Positions 14,401-26,400 of a stretch of DNA of 64,000 bases are shown here, piece after piece. The translations under genes were made by a program, and so were the position numbers. The stretch spans positions 25,201,208-25,265,207 of the forward strand of contig OZ038450.1 of NCBI GenBank assembly GCA_964036195.1, given 5' to 3'. How positions within the stretch are numbered: the first letter of the stretch is position 1; the number at the start of each line of letters is the position of its first letter. The notes beneath the pieces are model-generated. The model was given only the letters and a program-made list of their open reading frames with translations. It did no database searches and was not told the origin of the DNA. The DNA comes from Sphaerolaimus hirsutus (Eukaryota; Nematoda; Chromadorea; Monhysterida; Sphaerolaimidae).

Positions 14401-17400
14401 GCCAACTTCAAGTAACAATATTACCATATTTACATTGACTTCAAGTAAATATATGTTCGAAAATATGTTTCGCATACTGAGAAAAAACACTCCTAATGCG
14501 GCATACGTGGAACTATCTAAATACTCAATACTTTCAGGTGATGCCGATTGGAAAACTGTGAACGCACGAATAAACGAGCTGATGAATATGGTGAATCGCA
14601 AAAAACCTGGCGCGGCGGCAGACATGGAAGCTGTATGTGAGGAAGAACAAAGCGTGTTTGATGCTGCTGAAAATATGAAAACTCCGGCGCCCGATGTCAA
14701 TCTAAATGAAAGCAATGACATGTTTGATGATGGTGCTATTTTTGATGAGGACACTGAATTCGGTGAGCTAAGTTTCACTCTTGCTTCCTACTTGCTCCAA
14801 CATATCGTGCGTGTCAATACCTTGTTACACAACTACATTGTATCCAACGTAAAGATTTGGGATCTAATATCAGCCAGAAATAATTATGTGATACCTTCTC
14901 TACATAACGGTATTAGATTTAAGTATATGCTTATGGGGCGAAAAACGAAAAAACCATTTACTAAAGTTTATGTTTATGAGTATCATATCGATCTGGCTTA
15001 CTTCTCTAATCTCGTTCAAATCACTAACACGCATACAGATTCACCAGAACCGCCGGTCTGTACGAACGTCATCAACACTGCGGCACCCCCACAGGCTAGT
15101 ACCTCTGAAGAAGTGGGATGTTCCAGTACATCAGCAGGCACATGTCAACCTGAAAATGTTATTTCTCAGGTACGTATGGGCCTGAGTGAATATAGGGGGA
15201 TGCATCGCGAAGTGGCATGCTCTCTGTCTCCGGATTTTGTGGAAATGTGCGATTTAAGTGCCAAATCGCAATCTAAAGTCGCCAAATTCCTCAAGTCATC
15301 AATTTTGAGATGTGAAATGCCGGTTCAAAAATTGATGCGTGATTCTTCGCTGGGCAACACCCTGCTGGCGCCTCTCACTGTGCTGCGCCGTATCAAAATA
15401 TTGGCTCCGTTCGGCCCCCAGATGGGGTTTCGAGCGTCTGATGGAAAAAATATGTTTGGCGTCATTGATGACTTCAAACCCGCAAAAATCTCATCCATGA
15501 ATTATTTCTACACTGTCCTCATGACTGGCGACAGCACGAGTGTGGCATTGAAGTCTGAGCTGTTGCGCCGCGCTCAAATTGACAACATGAACGTTCATGT
15601 CAATTCGACAGGGACACTCTACAGTGGACAAAGACTCAACTGCATAGGAACATGCCTGAAATACAACAAAATCAAAACCGCTTTTGATGCAATATTTGTC
15701 AGGGCGATCCTGGATAGCACGGACCTTGAGCTATCCACAGCTACGGGCGTGCAGGGTGTGAATATAAGGGATAACTTTCTGATGCCAGTCAGCAACCTTT
15801 TGCGCGCTGTTGAAAATTCAGGCTCAATCAATATGCAACCACATGGGCGGCTCATTTTGAGCTTGATTGGCCCCACACTCCCAGATTACAACTACTCAGT
15901 GTGGAGTGAAGAACTTGCTGGAGAATTGTTCTATTTCTATCTTGACTTAGAACAACAAATGATTGATTTCTTAAAAGTTCGTCACAGTCAAGTAATGGTG
16001 TTGCCAGTTATGAGCTTCTGTCTGACCAAATACAAAGAAATGGGGCTCCACTCCCCTGTGGAGGCCATGACTAACATGATTGCGAGAGATGGTTTGCACA
16101 CCTCTCAAACTGGGGTCAAAGTTCTAGGATACCTCATGCTGAAAACTCTAAAAAATATGTCAGTTGATTTTTCTACTTGGAATGATTTCCATTTTTTGGT
16201 AAAGAAAATTGTTGATTTGGCACTGAATCAAACACTCCTCCTGAATACCATGTGCACAAGAAACATGTGGATTTACAGTACCTATCGGAGAAGTGTACAT
16301 ATCTATATTTATGTGAATATAAAATTTTTAGGAAAGGTGTTCAATAGATCAAGGGGGGTATACTTCAAATTTCCTATGATATCACATGTACAGTACAATG
16401 ATATCACATATCTTTCAGGTTGCGGCAACCCGAAAGCGGCGAGCAGAATTGAAAAAGAAAAAAGCCGACGATCAGCACTCAATCAAGACGTTTTTGGCAA
16501 AAGTCCAATAATTAACGGTTTGTCCCTATCTTTTTCAAATATACTGAATCGGTTACAAAATAGATTGGACAAAATATATAGTAGCAGTTTTCATGCTTTC
16601 TGGTTCATCTCTACTGTATCACACATCAATCCTCATTACTTTAAAAAATGCTTTAAAGCGTACTTTTGTACTGAAACAATATCAAATGTGGTAGATTTCG
16701 AAATAATAATTACCACACGTCAATACAATAAAACTGAGGGTACAAATTTAGTCTATGGTATCAACGGTAACACAATTGTTTACACAAATATGCAACTGCG
16801 CAGGCAATTCGTTCTTGGGCAGTTTTTTGAGCCATTTCAGCATTGCTTGGCAGAAGGGCAGCGTGATATTGACTGCATTTTGAGACAATTTGAAAACTTG
16901 AGGAATTTGACGCGCTCTCGACACATTATCTGTTTTTTTATACCATTTTACATTTGTGTTACTTACTTTGTCATGTATAGAATCACGAAAGTTTCAGGAG
17001 TCAAGCTGATATGTCACATTATAGTAAAAAAATGCGTAAACTTGAGATTACAAAGTTTATGCGTAAGATGTGATTCTACACATACCTCAAAGGTTGATCG
17101 ATATTTACATTTTCTTTGCGCGAATGTGCAGCTGCTTGCATATATTTATTGGTGCTCAAAAATGTCTACAAATTCTACAAATTTTACAATTTATGTGTAT
17201 TTAATTGTGAAACGACACCTACATGAATGTGTTGTTAGCATTGCGGAAGTAATTTTTAGCATTGCGAAGGTGATATTTATCAGGTGTAGACAAATGGCGC
17301 TAGTTTTATCTAATTCGAAAATTGTGGCGCGTGCATTTTTTGGCGCCGTTGCCCCATACTCGCTTTTCTGTACTTTCCTTTATTTGCAATCTGAGCATTA

Positions 17401-20400
17401 TTTTTTGAAATGGATGGAGATCATGCTAATTCATCTGATATACAGCAACTTCTTAAAACTCTCAAATAACGCAGTCCTGTTGAATAACCTTACGACTCCA
17501 TCTATCTCAAACAAACATGGTGGGTCAAATAAACTGGCATTTTTTAGTTGTATTTTTATCTTTATGCTTAACTTTGGGATCTCAACAGCCACAAACACTG
17601 TGGCTGGGTCAGTTGCGACTTTCTCTATCATGGAAACGATGGCCTTAACAGTACTTTATCAAAATGTACGCTGCCTTAATCGTCAATACAATGCTCTACT
17701 TGAGACCATTTTGCGATCAGGTGCTGACATACTATGCTTTAGTGAAACTCAGCATTCAGATAGATCTGAGGTTGCAAATATCGGTGGTTATCAATCAGTC
17801 CACACATTCAAAAGTGAGAAAGGCACTGGGGGTCTTTCAATATACGTAAGAAAGGGATTGTATTTCACCCTTAATAAGGTGGATTCTGAGGTACGTCAAA
17901 ATATTTTAAATATAAAAATTGGACAAACAAGGGATGTGAATGCCTCGCACGGTAAAAAGCGCTTTTCCCCAGTTCGTGACACAAAACTAAATGTGATAGT
18001 TGCATATCTAGAAAACAATTCAAAAGCAAAATCCTATGCACCAGCATTGAAATTAAATACTAAAATATTGTCTGAATTGAGCCGATGTGTGTCGAGCAGT
18101 ACTAGAAACGGAGAACATCTATTGATAGCGGGGGACTTCAATGGACATATTGGTAATGATCTCGTAGGGATCTCAGGTAATAACAGAGAGATAAATGAGA
18201 ATGGACATCTAGTACGGGAATTCATACTTGATAATAACCTGGACTTGCTCAACAAATACATGGATGGCTTATGGACATTTGAAAGGAAAAATGCACGCTC
18301 GATAATAGATCTGTGCTTAACTACAGAGAAGGATTTAATGTCTAGAGGGACTATAGATGAATGTAATGAAATAAGTGCAATACAATCAGATCACAATGCT
18401 ATGATTGTGACATTACAACTACAAGTGGACACACTGACATACACCAATCGATTCGTCAGACCAAAAAGTATCAAACAAAAAAGGGAATTTACATCGAAGA
18501 TGGAAAAATCTAACTTAAGAACCTATGATAACGCAGTATCGGAGATCAATAGGCAAAACATACAATCAATAAGGTTGAGAGATACGATGTTCCAAGAGAT
18601 CTGATTAAACAGGGGAGAAAAATAGCCAAACTTCGAAGAAAAATCAAAAGAATAAACATGGTTGGTACTACAATCGGCACAACAGAGCGAAATCTACTCT
18701 TCCAAAGTCTACGTGAAGAACGTGCTACATTATCCAGAATGAAAATGGAAATTGAAAGACAAAAGAAAGATAAAGAATTAGAAAATCTACTCAAAAGCGG
18801 TGGCTCGACACATATAAACATGATTTATAAAAAGGTCAATGAAATACGCAATGACAACAAATGTGTTCTACACACAATATATAACGGGGATGGTGATCCA
18901 GTAACATCCAAAGAAAGTATGAATACAGAATTGAAGGCAGCTTGGGATGTGGTCATGGAAAAAAACCCGGGGATGGAGATATCCAGAGTTGATCCAACGT
19001 CAGTAAGAGCTGTTATCACCTCAAGAAAACAACAAAAGAAATTAGAAGATCAGATATCATACATAGAAGTGGAATTGGCTATACACGATCTCAAAAACAA
19101 CAAATCAGGGGGTACTACTTCTGTCTATCATGAACATCTAAAACTACTTGGTGTTGAGCATGTCGACCAACTAGTAGAGTTGTACAACCAGTGGTGGAAT
19201 GGGACTGAAATCCCAGACAATGCAGCTTTATGCAAAATGATGTTGTTGCACAAAAAGGGTGACAAAGGAAATTTGAAAAACTACAGAACACTCGGAGTGT
19301 CATGTAATATTAAAAAAGTTTACATGTCATTAATAAACAAACGCCTAATGCGATGGTTAGAAGATACAAACGCTCTAACAGAGATGCAAGGAGGATTCAG
19401 ACCTGGTAGACGGACTCTTGATAATGTACAGATTTTGAAGTCATGTTATAACTATGCTGTTGTGAATGGTAATGAGTTTGTTACGTGCTTTGTAGATGCT
19501 GTTAAAGCATTCGATCGAGTTGACAGAGCCAAACTTTGGTTGAAAATGTCACATATGGGAGTGCCCAATGTGCTAATTCAAGCTATCGCAAATGTTTATA
19601 CGAAAACTAAGGCCGTAATGACCTATGCTGGGTATGAGAGTGATCAACTAGACTACCCAATAGGAGTAGCACAAGGCTGTGCGCTAAGCCCAACTCTGTA
19701 CGCAATATATATACATGATCTGGCCGAAAAATTGCTTGCAACCGGCTGTGGCTCAAAATGTGGAAGATCAGCTACAAGAATCCCAGCTCTATTCTTTGCA
19801 GATGATATAGTGCTCATGGCAGGTAAAGATAGTGATCTGGAGACACTCATCAACACGTTTAGCGTATGGGCATGGACATGGAGTGTGTCAATAAATCCAT
19901 CAAAAAGTGAAGTTCTGAGGTGGGGTACCTCTAAACGACCGAAAAAAGACTGGATTCTCAAAAGTGGAGATCCGGGTGACTCCTCTGTGACAATACTAAA
20001 GGAAACAGACAGTATACGGTATCTGGGGATACAAATAAACAGAGGTATTGATCCCTTCTCGGAGCATAAATCAAACAGGCTCATAAAAATGAGACAGCTA
20101 CGTAGTCTAGCTCTGGCGGCAGCCAAGAACTCTATATCACCATTATACCATGGCAAAATAACATGGAAAGCGTATGTGGAACCAGCCAGTATGTATGGTG
20201 TAGAAGTAACAGGTCTCACACCCTCGCAACTGAACGATATGGACAAAATATATATACAGACAATGAAAAGAATAGCAAGACTACCCAACAGTGCTAGCAG
20301 TGCTAGCCTGCTATACGACTTGGATGGGGTATTACCATCAGATAAATATGATCAGTTGACTCTGACATACAATAATTACATGTCACGAATTGATAAAAAC

Positions 20401-23400
20401 AGATGGCTATATCAAGCCTGGGAAGTAGATGCCTCACTAGCTGGGAATCCAAGATTAAAAATAGATAACACAAATCAGACATTGGTGAATTTTGCCAAAA
20501 GTAGAAAAGATTTCAATATAGATACAGGGCAATTAAGGAATCTGGATCTTAAAAATATGATATATATCAAGAGACGAGGTATGACACTAACAACGTTGAA
20601 AAGTCAATCAGCTCTAAAATATAGGCATGGAGAGAGAACAGGGGTGGAAATAAAAGGTCTTCACTATAATGAACTAAATTGGTTAGCTGCAAGATATAAT
20701 GCTCTACGAACTAGAGGCAAAAAAGGCCATAAGTTATGTAGCCTATGTTCTAACATCTATATAAAGGTGGTAGCAAACTTACACCACATTCTGCATGTAT
20801 GCCCAGGAAGTGAGCACATTAGAGATAAATGCAGGGCAACGGCATGCACAGTTCCGTGTGCATGGGAGTTAAATCCTCTAGGATCTACAGTCTGTCATGC
20901 ACATAGAAAATGTTTGGATAAACTTTTGGTATATGGGACAAGCCACCTACACGATAGATAGAATTTGGAAAATCCTGCATTTGTACCATCGTATGACATC
21001 ATAGGGATAATATAGGAAGGGCGCAACCCTTCAAGGGTAGGGCCCTGGATCCTGATAACAAAGAAATAAAAAAAAAAATAAAAAAGTGACGTTAGGGAAG
21101 GGCTTATGTGTATATACAGTTATATATGCATATAAACACATATACATATACGTAATTGTTCGATTTTTCTACGTCTGCGTATGGGGAATTTCTGAAAATT
21201 TCTGGCGAATTAATAGACCCCCCCTCGAATAAACCCCCCCCTCGAATTATCCCCCCCTCAAATTTTGCTGGCGAAATAATAAACCCCCTGGGGGTATTTC
21301 GAGGTAATACGGTAAATAGGTAGGTAAAAAAAGTTATTACCGAACTTTTGACATTGTAACTTCAAATTGTATTGTAATTGCAAATTTGTACCACATTTTA
21401 CATGTCATTTGACAATTTACATCACACTTTACAAGGAATTTCAAAAAATTTGGGTTCGGGTATCGGGTCCAAAAAGTTAGGTCCTGGTTCGGGTTTGGGT
21501 ATTGGGGTCGGGGGTCGGGTATCGGGTTCGGGTCGGTTTCCCAACCCTACCTTACAGGATGCGGAATTGCAACCCGTTGATGAGAAAATGCACACTTGAA
21601 ATACTTCAAAATAAATCACACTTCAATCACCCCCCCCCCCTCATGACAGGCCCCGTGGGGGGCATGGGCTTCGTGTACTGGTACCCCAACTCGCACCTGC
21701 TCGACACCGCCTACAACTCGTACGACGAGCACGCGGTGCACGTGTACATGTCGCCGCTGGACGCCATGTTGGAGAAGAACCCCACCGTGCTGCCCGTGGG
21801 CTACCACGCGCATATTGCGCTCAGGGCTACCAAGACTATCAGGTGGGGGGGGGGGGGGGGGGTTGACTGTTTTGGCGTTTCAAAAATGGGTGATTTTCAG
21901 AAAATATGTAAAAAAATTTAATCATATCTGTCTAAAAAAACCTGTAGTAAATATAAATAACATGTTTATATTTTTTTCAAGAATATTCTGGATGGACATA
22001 ACGCTATACAATGAATGATACCATATTTTGATGAATAAGGTCAGGTTAAAAATTTTGCAACAAAATAACCAAAAGTGGGAGCACTTTGATGTGATGAGAA
22101 TTTTTTTATGTCTGTTCATTTATTCAGATAGAATATGGTAGATTTGGCTCCGCACCTGTACGCACAAACGCCCGGCGCGCACAAACGCCTGGCACGCACA
22201 AAATGAAAGTCCGGTGCGCACAAACGCCCGGTAAGCACGTTTGTGCCTACCGGACTTTCATTTTGTGCGTGCCAGGCGTTTGTGCGCGCCGGGCGTTTGT
22301 GCGTAGGAGGCCTGGCCCGTAGATTTCATTGTAAGGTGTGAGGTCAGTATACCATAAAACATCATTAAACCTCCACACAAAAACCCCTATTGAAAATGTA
22401 GTTAAAAAGATATAAGATCATTTATATTCAAAAATATTAATCTCCTGAGATTTTTATGTGGTGCAGTAGCGAAGTCAGTCTCAAAATACACCATAAACAT
22501 TTTCCACAAATTAACTTTAGTTCATTTTCAAAAAGTGAACCACCACACAACTTAGGCAAAAAATGGACCACCTGGGGCGGGCGGCGTGCACGTCTCCCAA
22601 GCTGAAGTACTTCGACGAGTACACGTACGAGGCCTGTCAAGTCGAGTGTCTAGTTGACGCCGTGCTGGAAAGGTGCAACTGCACTGGTCGGTCGATTGAC
22701 GGGCATTTTAATTGAGATTTTTAATTGCGAACGGCAGCCAATTTCACGAGTAACTGTGGCAAATAAAAATTTCCCACTTTTCAAGTTTTTATGTATCCGC
22801 TAGAAACAACACTCAAAAATATTTTTTCTAGGGAGATTCGTAGACGTTTTTGAATTTTCGATCTTTCTCTCGGTATTTTCGGCTGAAAATGCCTATAAAT
22901 TGCAGAAACACAATTCAAAACATCTATTTGACACTACTGATCTATTCATAGCGGGCAGAACAAAAATTTGTGCAAATGTTCTGGGGAAACAGTTTGGACA
23001 GCCCCAGGGGTCTCCTAGGCTGGGGGCGGGGCTGCCCCCCATATCAGCCAGCTATCTAAATATCTATCCCGGAGGCAATTTTTTGGCTATCTATCCTCAA
23101 ATCGGCCAGCTATCTACCTATCTGGAGCGATTTTTGAGGAATTTTGCCCCAATTTTCGCCCCAAGTCGCTAGAATCCCCATTCTGGGTTCTATGCATTGG
23201 AAAAGCCTTATTGAAAAAGCTTTTTATTTTGCCAATGCGAGCCCCCCCCCCCCGAAAATTTTTCAGCCATCTATCCCTCCGGAGGAGCGATTTGCTATCT
23301 ATCCAGCCCCCGCGAGGGGCAAAATCTTGGAGACCCCTGGACAGCAGTACAACATAGGTAAATAGGTATATATTCCAAATTTCAGTAGAAAATCAAAAGT

Positions 23401-26400
23401 TCAACCATTTTTGATGAAAAATAGAATAAAAACAAAATACGAAAATTATTTCTGGAAAATTTCGAAAAATCATTTTAGAAAAATACAATCAAAAATTTAA
23501 ACAATTTCCCCATAGAATTTGCCATCATCAAGTCAGACTCAGTCAGACTGCCCATATCCCCAACGCAAAAACGTCCAAAACTCCAAAAATCCCCCCCCCA
23601 GGCGTGACCTCCCACGGCCGCATCCCCCAGGGTCGCGTGTGCTCCCCCTCAATGGCGATCGAGTGCTACAAGCAGCTGGCGCTGAACTTCACCCAAATGC
23701 TGGTGCGCTGCCGCGGCGACAACTGCGTCGAGGCGTGCGAGTACTGGAGCTATTCGAGCACGCTCACCGTGGGCAGGGTGTTTAACCCCCTGCTCGCCGA
23801 CAAGATGACCGAGTATTGGAGGCTGCCCGAGGGTGGGTGCGGGTGAGGGGAATGGTTGTTGTGAGGGGAGTGCTGGGGCACCAAGCCCAGGCTCTGTGAA
23901 ATGTTTAATGTCACGCAAAGTGTCAAAATTCATGTAAAATACCCTGGAAAAGTGGACCCTGTTTTTCAGCAACAATATGTATAACTACTCAACTCGCTCA
24001 ATCTGCTTATGTTGGAGAATATTGAGCATTATGTCAATTTTTTTAACGAAATACTACCATTAGCGTGTGAAAGAAACAAAGATTTTTATTATGCGAAACA
24101 TGCATATTCACTCAAAAGTCAAAAAAATGAATACAAAGCCCGCCCACAGGTGACCCAGCGCACGCACTAATCATTGGCGATATTTACTTCGAAGAAATAC
24201 AATACACAGAAGTCACTCAGGTTGGTACTTACCCTGTTCCATTAAACTAGTGATGGAAAAGCGCCTGGAAAAATGGTGTCATCGCGCCACCATGCGCCAG
24301 CAAAAAATGACGCCAGAGAAAGGGGCGCCATAATGCCAGCGGCGCACTTTGACCCATTAAAAGGCGCCAGCACCACGAGGTATAATTCCATCCATCCATC
24401 CATCACAATATGGTATATTACCTAGGTATAATACCCCACCCTGAACATGAAAAATTGCTCAAAATTGCAAAAAATTATACCACCCACATAAATCCCCACC
24501 ACAAATCCAACACAGGTGCCAGCCTTAACAGTGGAGACGTTCATCTCGGCGCTGGGCGGCTGCATGGGTCTGTGGACGGGCGCGAGCATAGTCACTTGGA
24601 TACACTTGGCTTACTGGTGCTGCGTGCGCAGTTGCGGCACACTCAAACAGAGGCTCAATGTGTTGGATTTGGTGGTCTGGGTGATTTTTGGGGAGGGGTG
24701 GTTTAAATAGGGTCCTTTTTTGCAAGTGGAGAAGTAAAAAGCCAATTTATAAGTGCGAAGTAAAAAGTTAAAAACTAAGTTTGAGGTGAGTTTGAGTGAG
24801 AAGTGAAATGACAAGTAAAAAGTAAAATTGATGCATCCGAAACTGGCCACCACTCGCGACCTTTTGACGGTACATTCAGTCAGTGAAAAGATTCCATCTT
24901 GCATGAACGTTTCACGGCGCCTTAAAATACCGTATTTCCTCGAAATACCCCACGGGGGTTTATTTTTTCAGAGTGATAGTTTTTAGGGAAGTTAAACGAG
25001 GGGGGTTAAACGAGGGGGTATTTCGAGGGGGTTAAAATTTCGCAGGAATTTTTGTGAACACCCAGTACTAATGTGCCTACACACACTAGTTTTCACCGTG
25101 ACTTCGTGTGAAAACTGAAATTTTTTAAAATGCGAATAAATGAACCCGGTTGAATGATTTAATTAAACTTAAATTTGAATTTAATTTCATAAAAGTTACA
25201 AATTGAAAATTTGTAAACTAAAACACATATAGCATACAATAAGAGTAGGCTGAATGTCGCCATGTGGCCATTTCAGTTTTCACACAACTCACGGTGAAAA
25301 CTAGTGTGTGTAGGGCCAATTTGTCATTTGTAACGTAAAAAATGCAACAATAAGCATCATTTATAAGAGTCTATAATAAATATGTAGATGGTATAAACCC
25401 TGTTCTAACGTAACACAGTCATTGTTTTTAACGTGCGTTCTGCATTGCTCGAATCACAAACCGCGATATTTCGAGGGGGTGGGTATTTCGAAGAAATATT
25501 TACGGTAGCACCGTCACAAAGCCCTTAACCCCCCCCCCCCCCCCACAACAGACAAAACCAGCTAACCAAACTGTGTCTGAGCCCGCGGCCGGGCACCACC
25601 CTGAACGAGTCCGGTTCGCGGGCGCCCATCGCGCAGATGGACAACGGGCTGCAGTCGCCCAACGTGGACACCGCCGCGGTCAGCGACACCGAGCGCACCA
25701 ACAACAACACCAGGCCGTACAGGACCGACACGCAGATTACTGGCACTGGTGGGTTGTGAATATCTGACTGGCAGGACTATTGCTGCGCTGGGGGCACTCT
25801 CAGACTGTGTGAACTACCATGTAAAATGTCAAACTTGGTTTGCCATTTTACAGGGCATTTTCGATGGGTTTTGACACTTTGCATAGCATGAAATTTGACA
25901 TTGTTTAGGGCATTTTCGATTAGTTTTGACACTTTACATAGCATGAAATTTGACATTTTACAGGTTCTGGGAGTGGCACCTGAGTTGCGGAAAGGTATTA
26001 AAATTTACCTCTCCGGAATACCCGGGCGTTCGGGGTATTTATATTTAGGTGAAAGATTGAAGAAATGTAAGATTGTGAACGTCACTGTAAAAAGTGTCCA
26101 AAGTATCGTAATATTGGCGCGCAGAGTGCAACTTTTTCACATTACCGTATTTCCTCGAAATACCCCCCGGGGGGTGATTGTTTCATAGTGGTCCCGAGAG
26201 GGGGGGGGGGGTTAAACGAGGGGGGGTATTTCGAGGGGGGGGGGGGTTATTATTTCACAAGAAAATTTTTGAATACCAAGTACGAAATTGTCGTCTGAAA
26301 CGTACGCAGACGTCGAAAAATGCAACAAAAACCGCCATTTATAAGGTTCTGTAGACTAATATTAGTATGTAGATGGTATGTACACTGTTCTAACGTGACA

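Larger units (their letters stand above)
8801..21082 (+). mobile_element. 12.3-kb intron-bearing non-LTR retroelement (LINE)
   Basis: The unit sits inside a family-A MITE whose two halves flank it. A possible short target duplication AAAGTG occurs at 8795-8800 and 21083-21088; its exact edge is blurred by the A-rich tail AAATAAAAAAAAAAATAAAA at 21065-21085. It carries, in order, an ORF1-type protein with introns, an APE-type endonuclease and a reverse transcriptase, all on + and all in one channel intron. The first reading frame has no ATG before the unit boundary, so this copy is probably 5' truncated. The presence of all these parts between one pair of MITE halves argues that they moved as one element. 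The clade is uncertain; an ORF1 esterase-like domain is known from CR1/L2-like groups. Confidence 0.75.

Noticed and set aside
8805-16503. Integrated virus as the source of the unknown long protein
   Set aside because: No capsid, polymerase or other viral motif was recognised. The coiled coil, RGG box and esterase-like domain directly upstream of a LINE endonuclease and RT fit an ORF1 better.
8835-18604. Reading the two very long open frames as giant single-exon proteins of 1539 and 1724 residues
   Set aside because: Consensus donors and acceptors with matching phases mark AT-rich introns inside them, and the exon parts alone have protein-like composition. The open introns are reported as a finding instead.
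22157-22305. Transfer RNA or other structural RNA gene in the palindrome
   Set aside because: No cloverleaf, box A/B or known fold; it is a simple long hairpin of repeated units. No tRNA or rRNA was recognised anywhere in the window.
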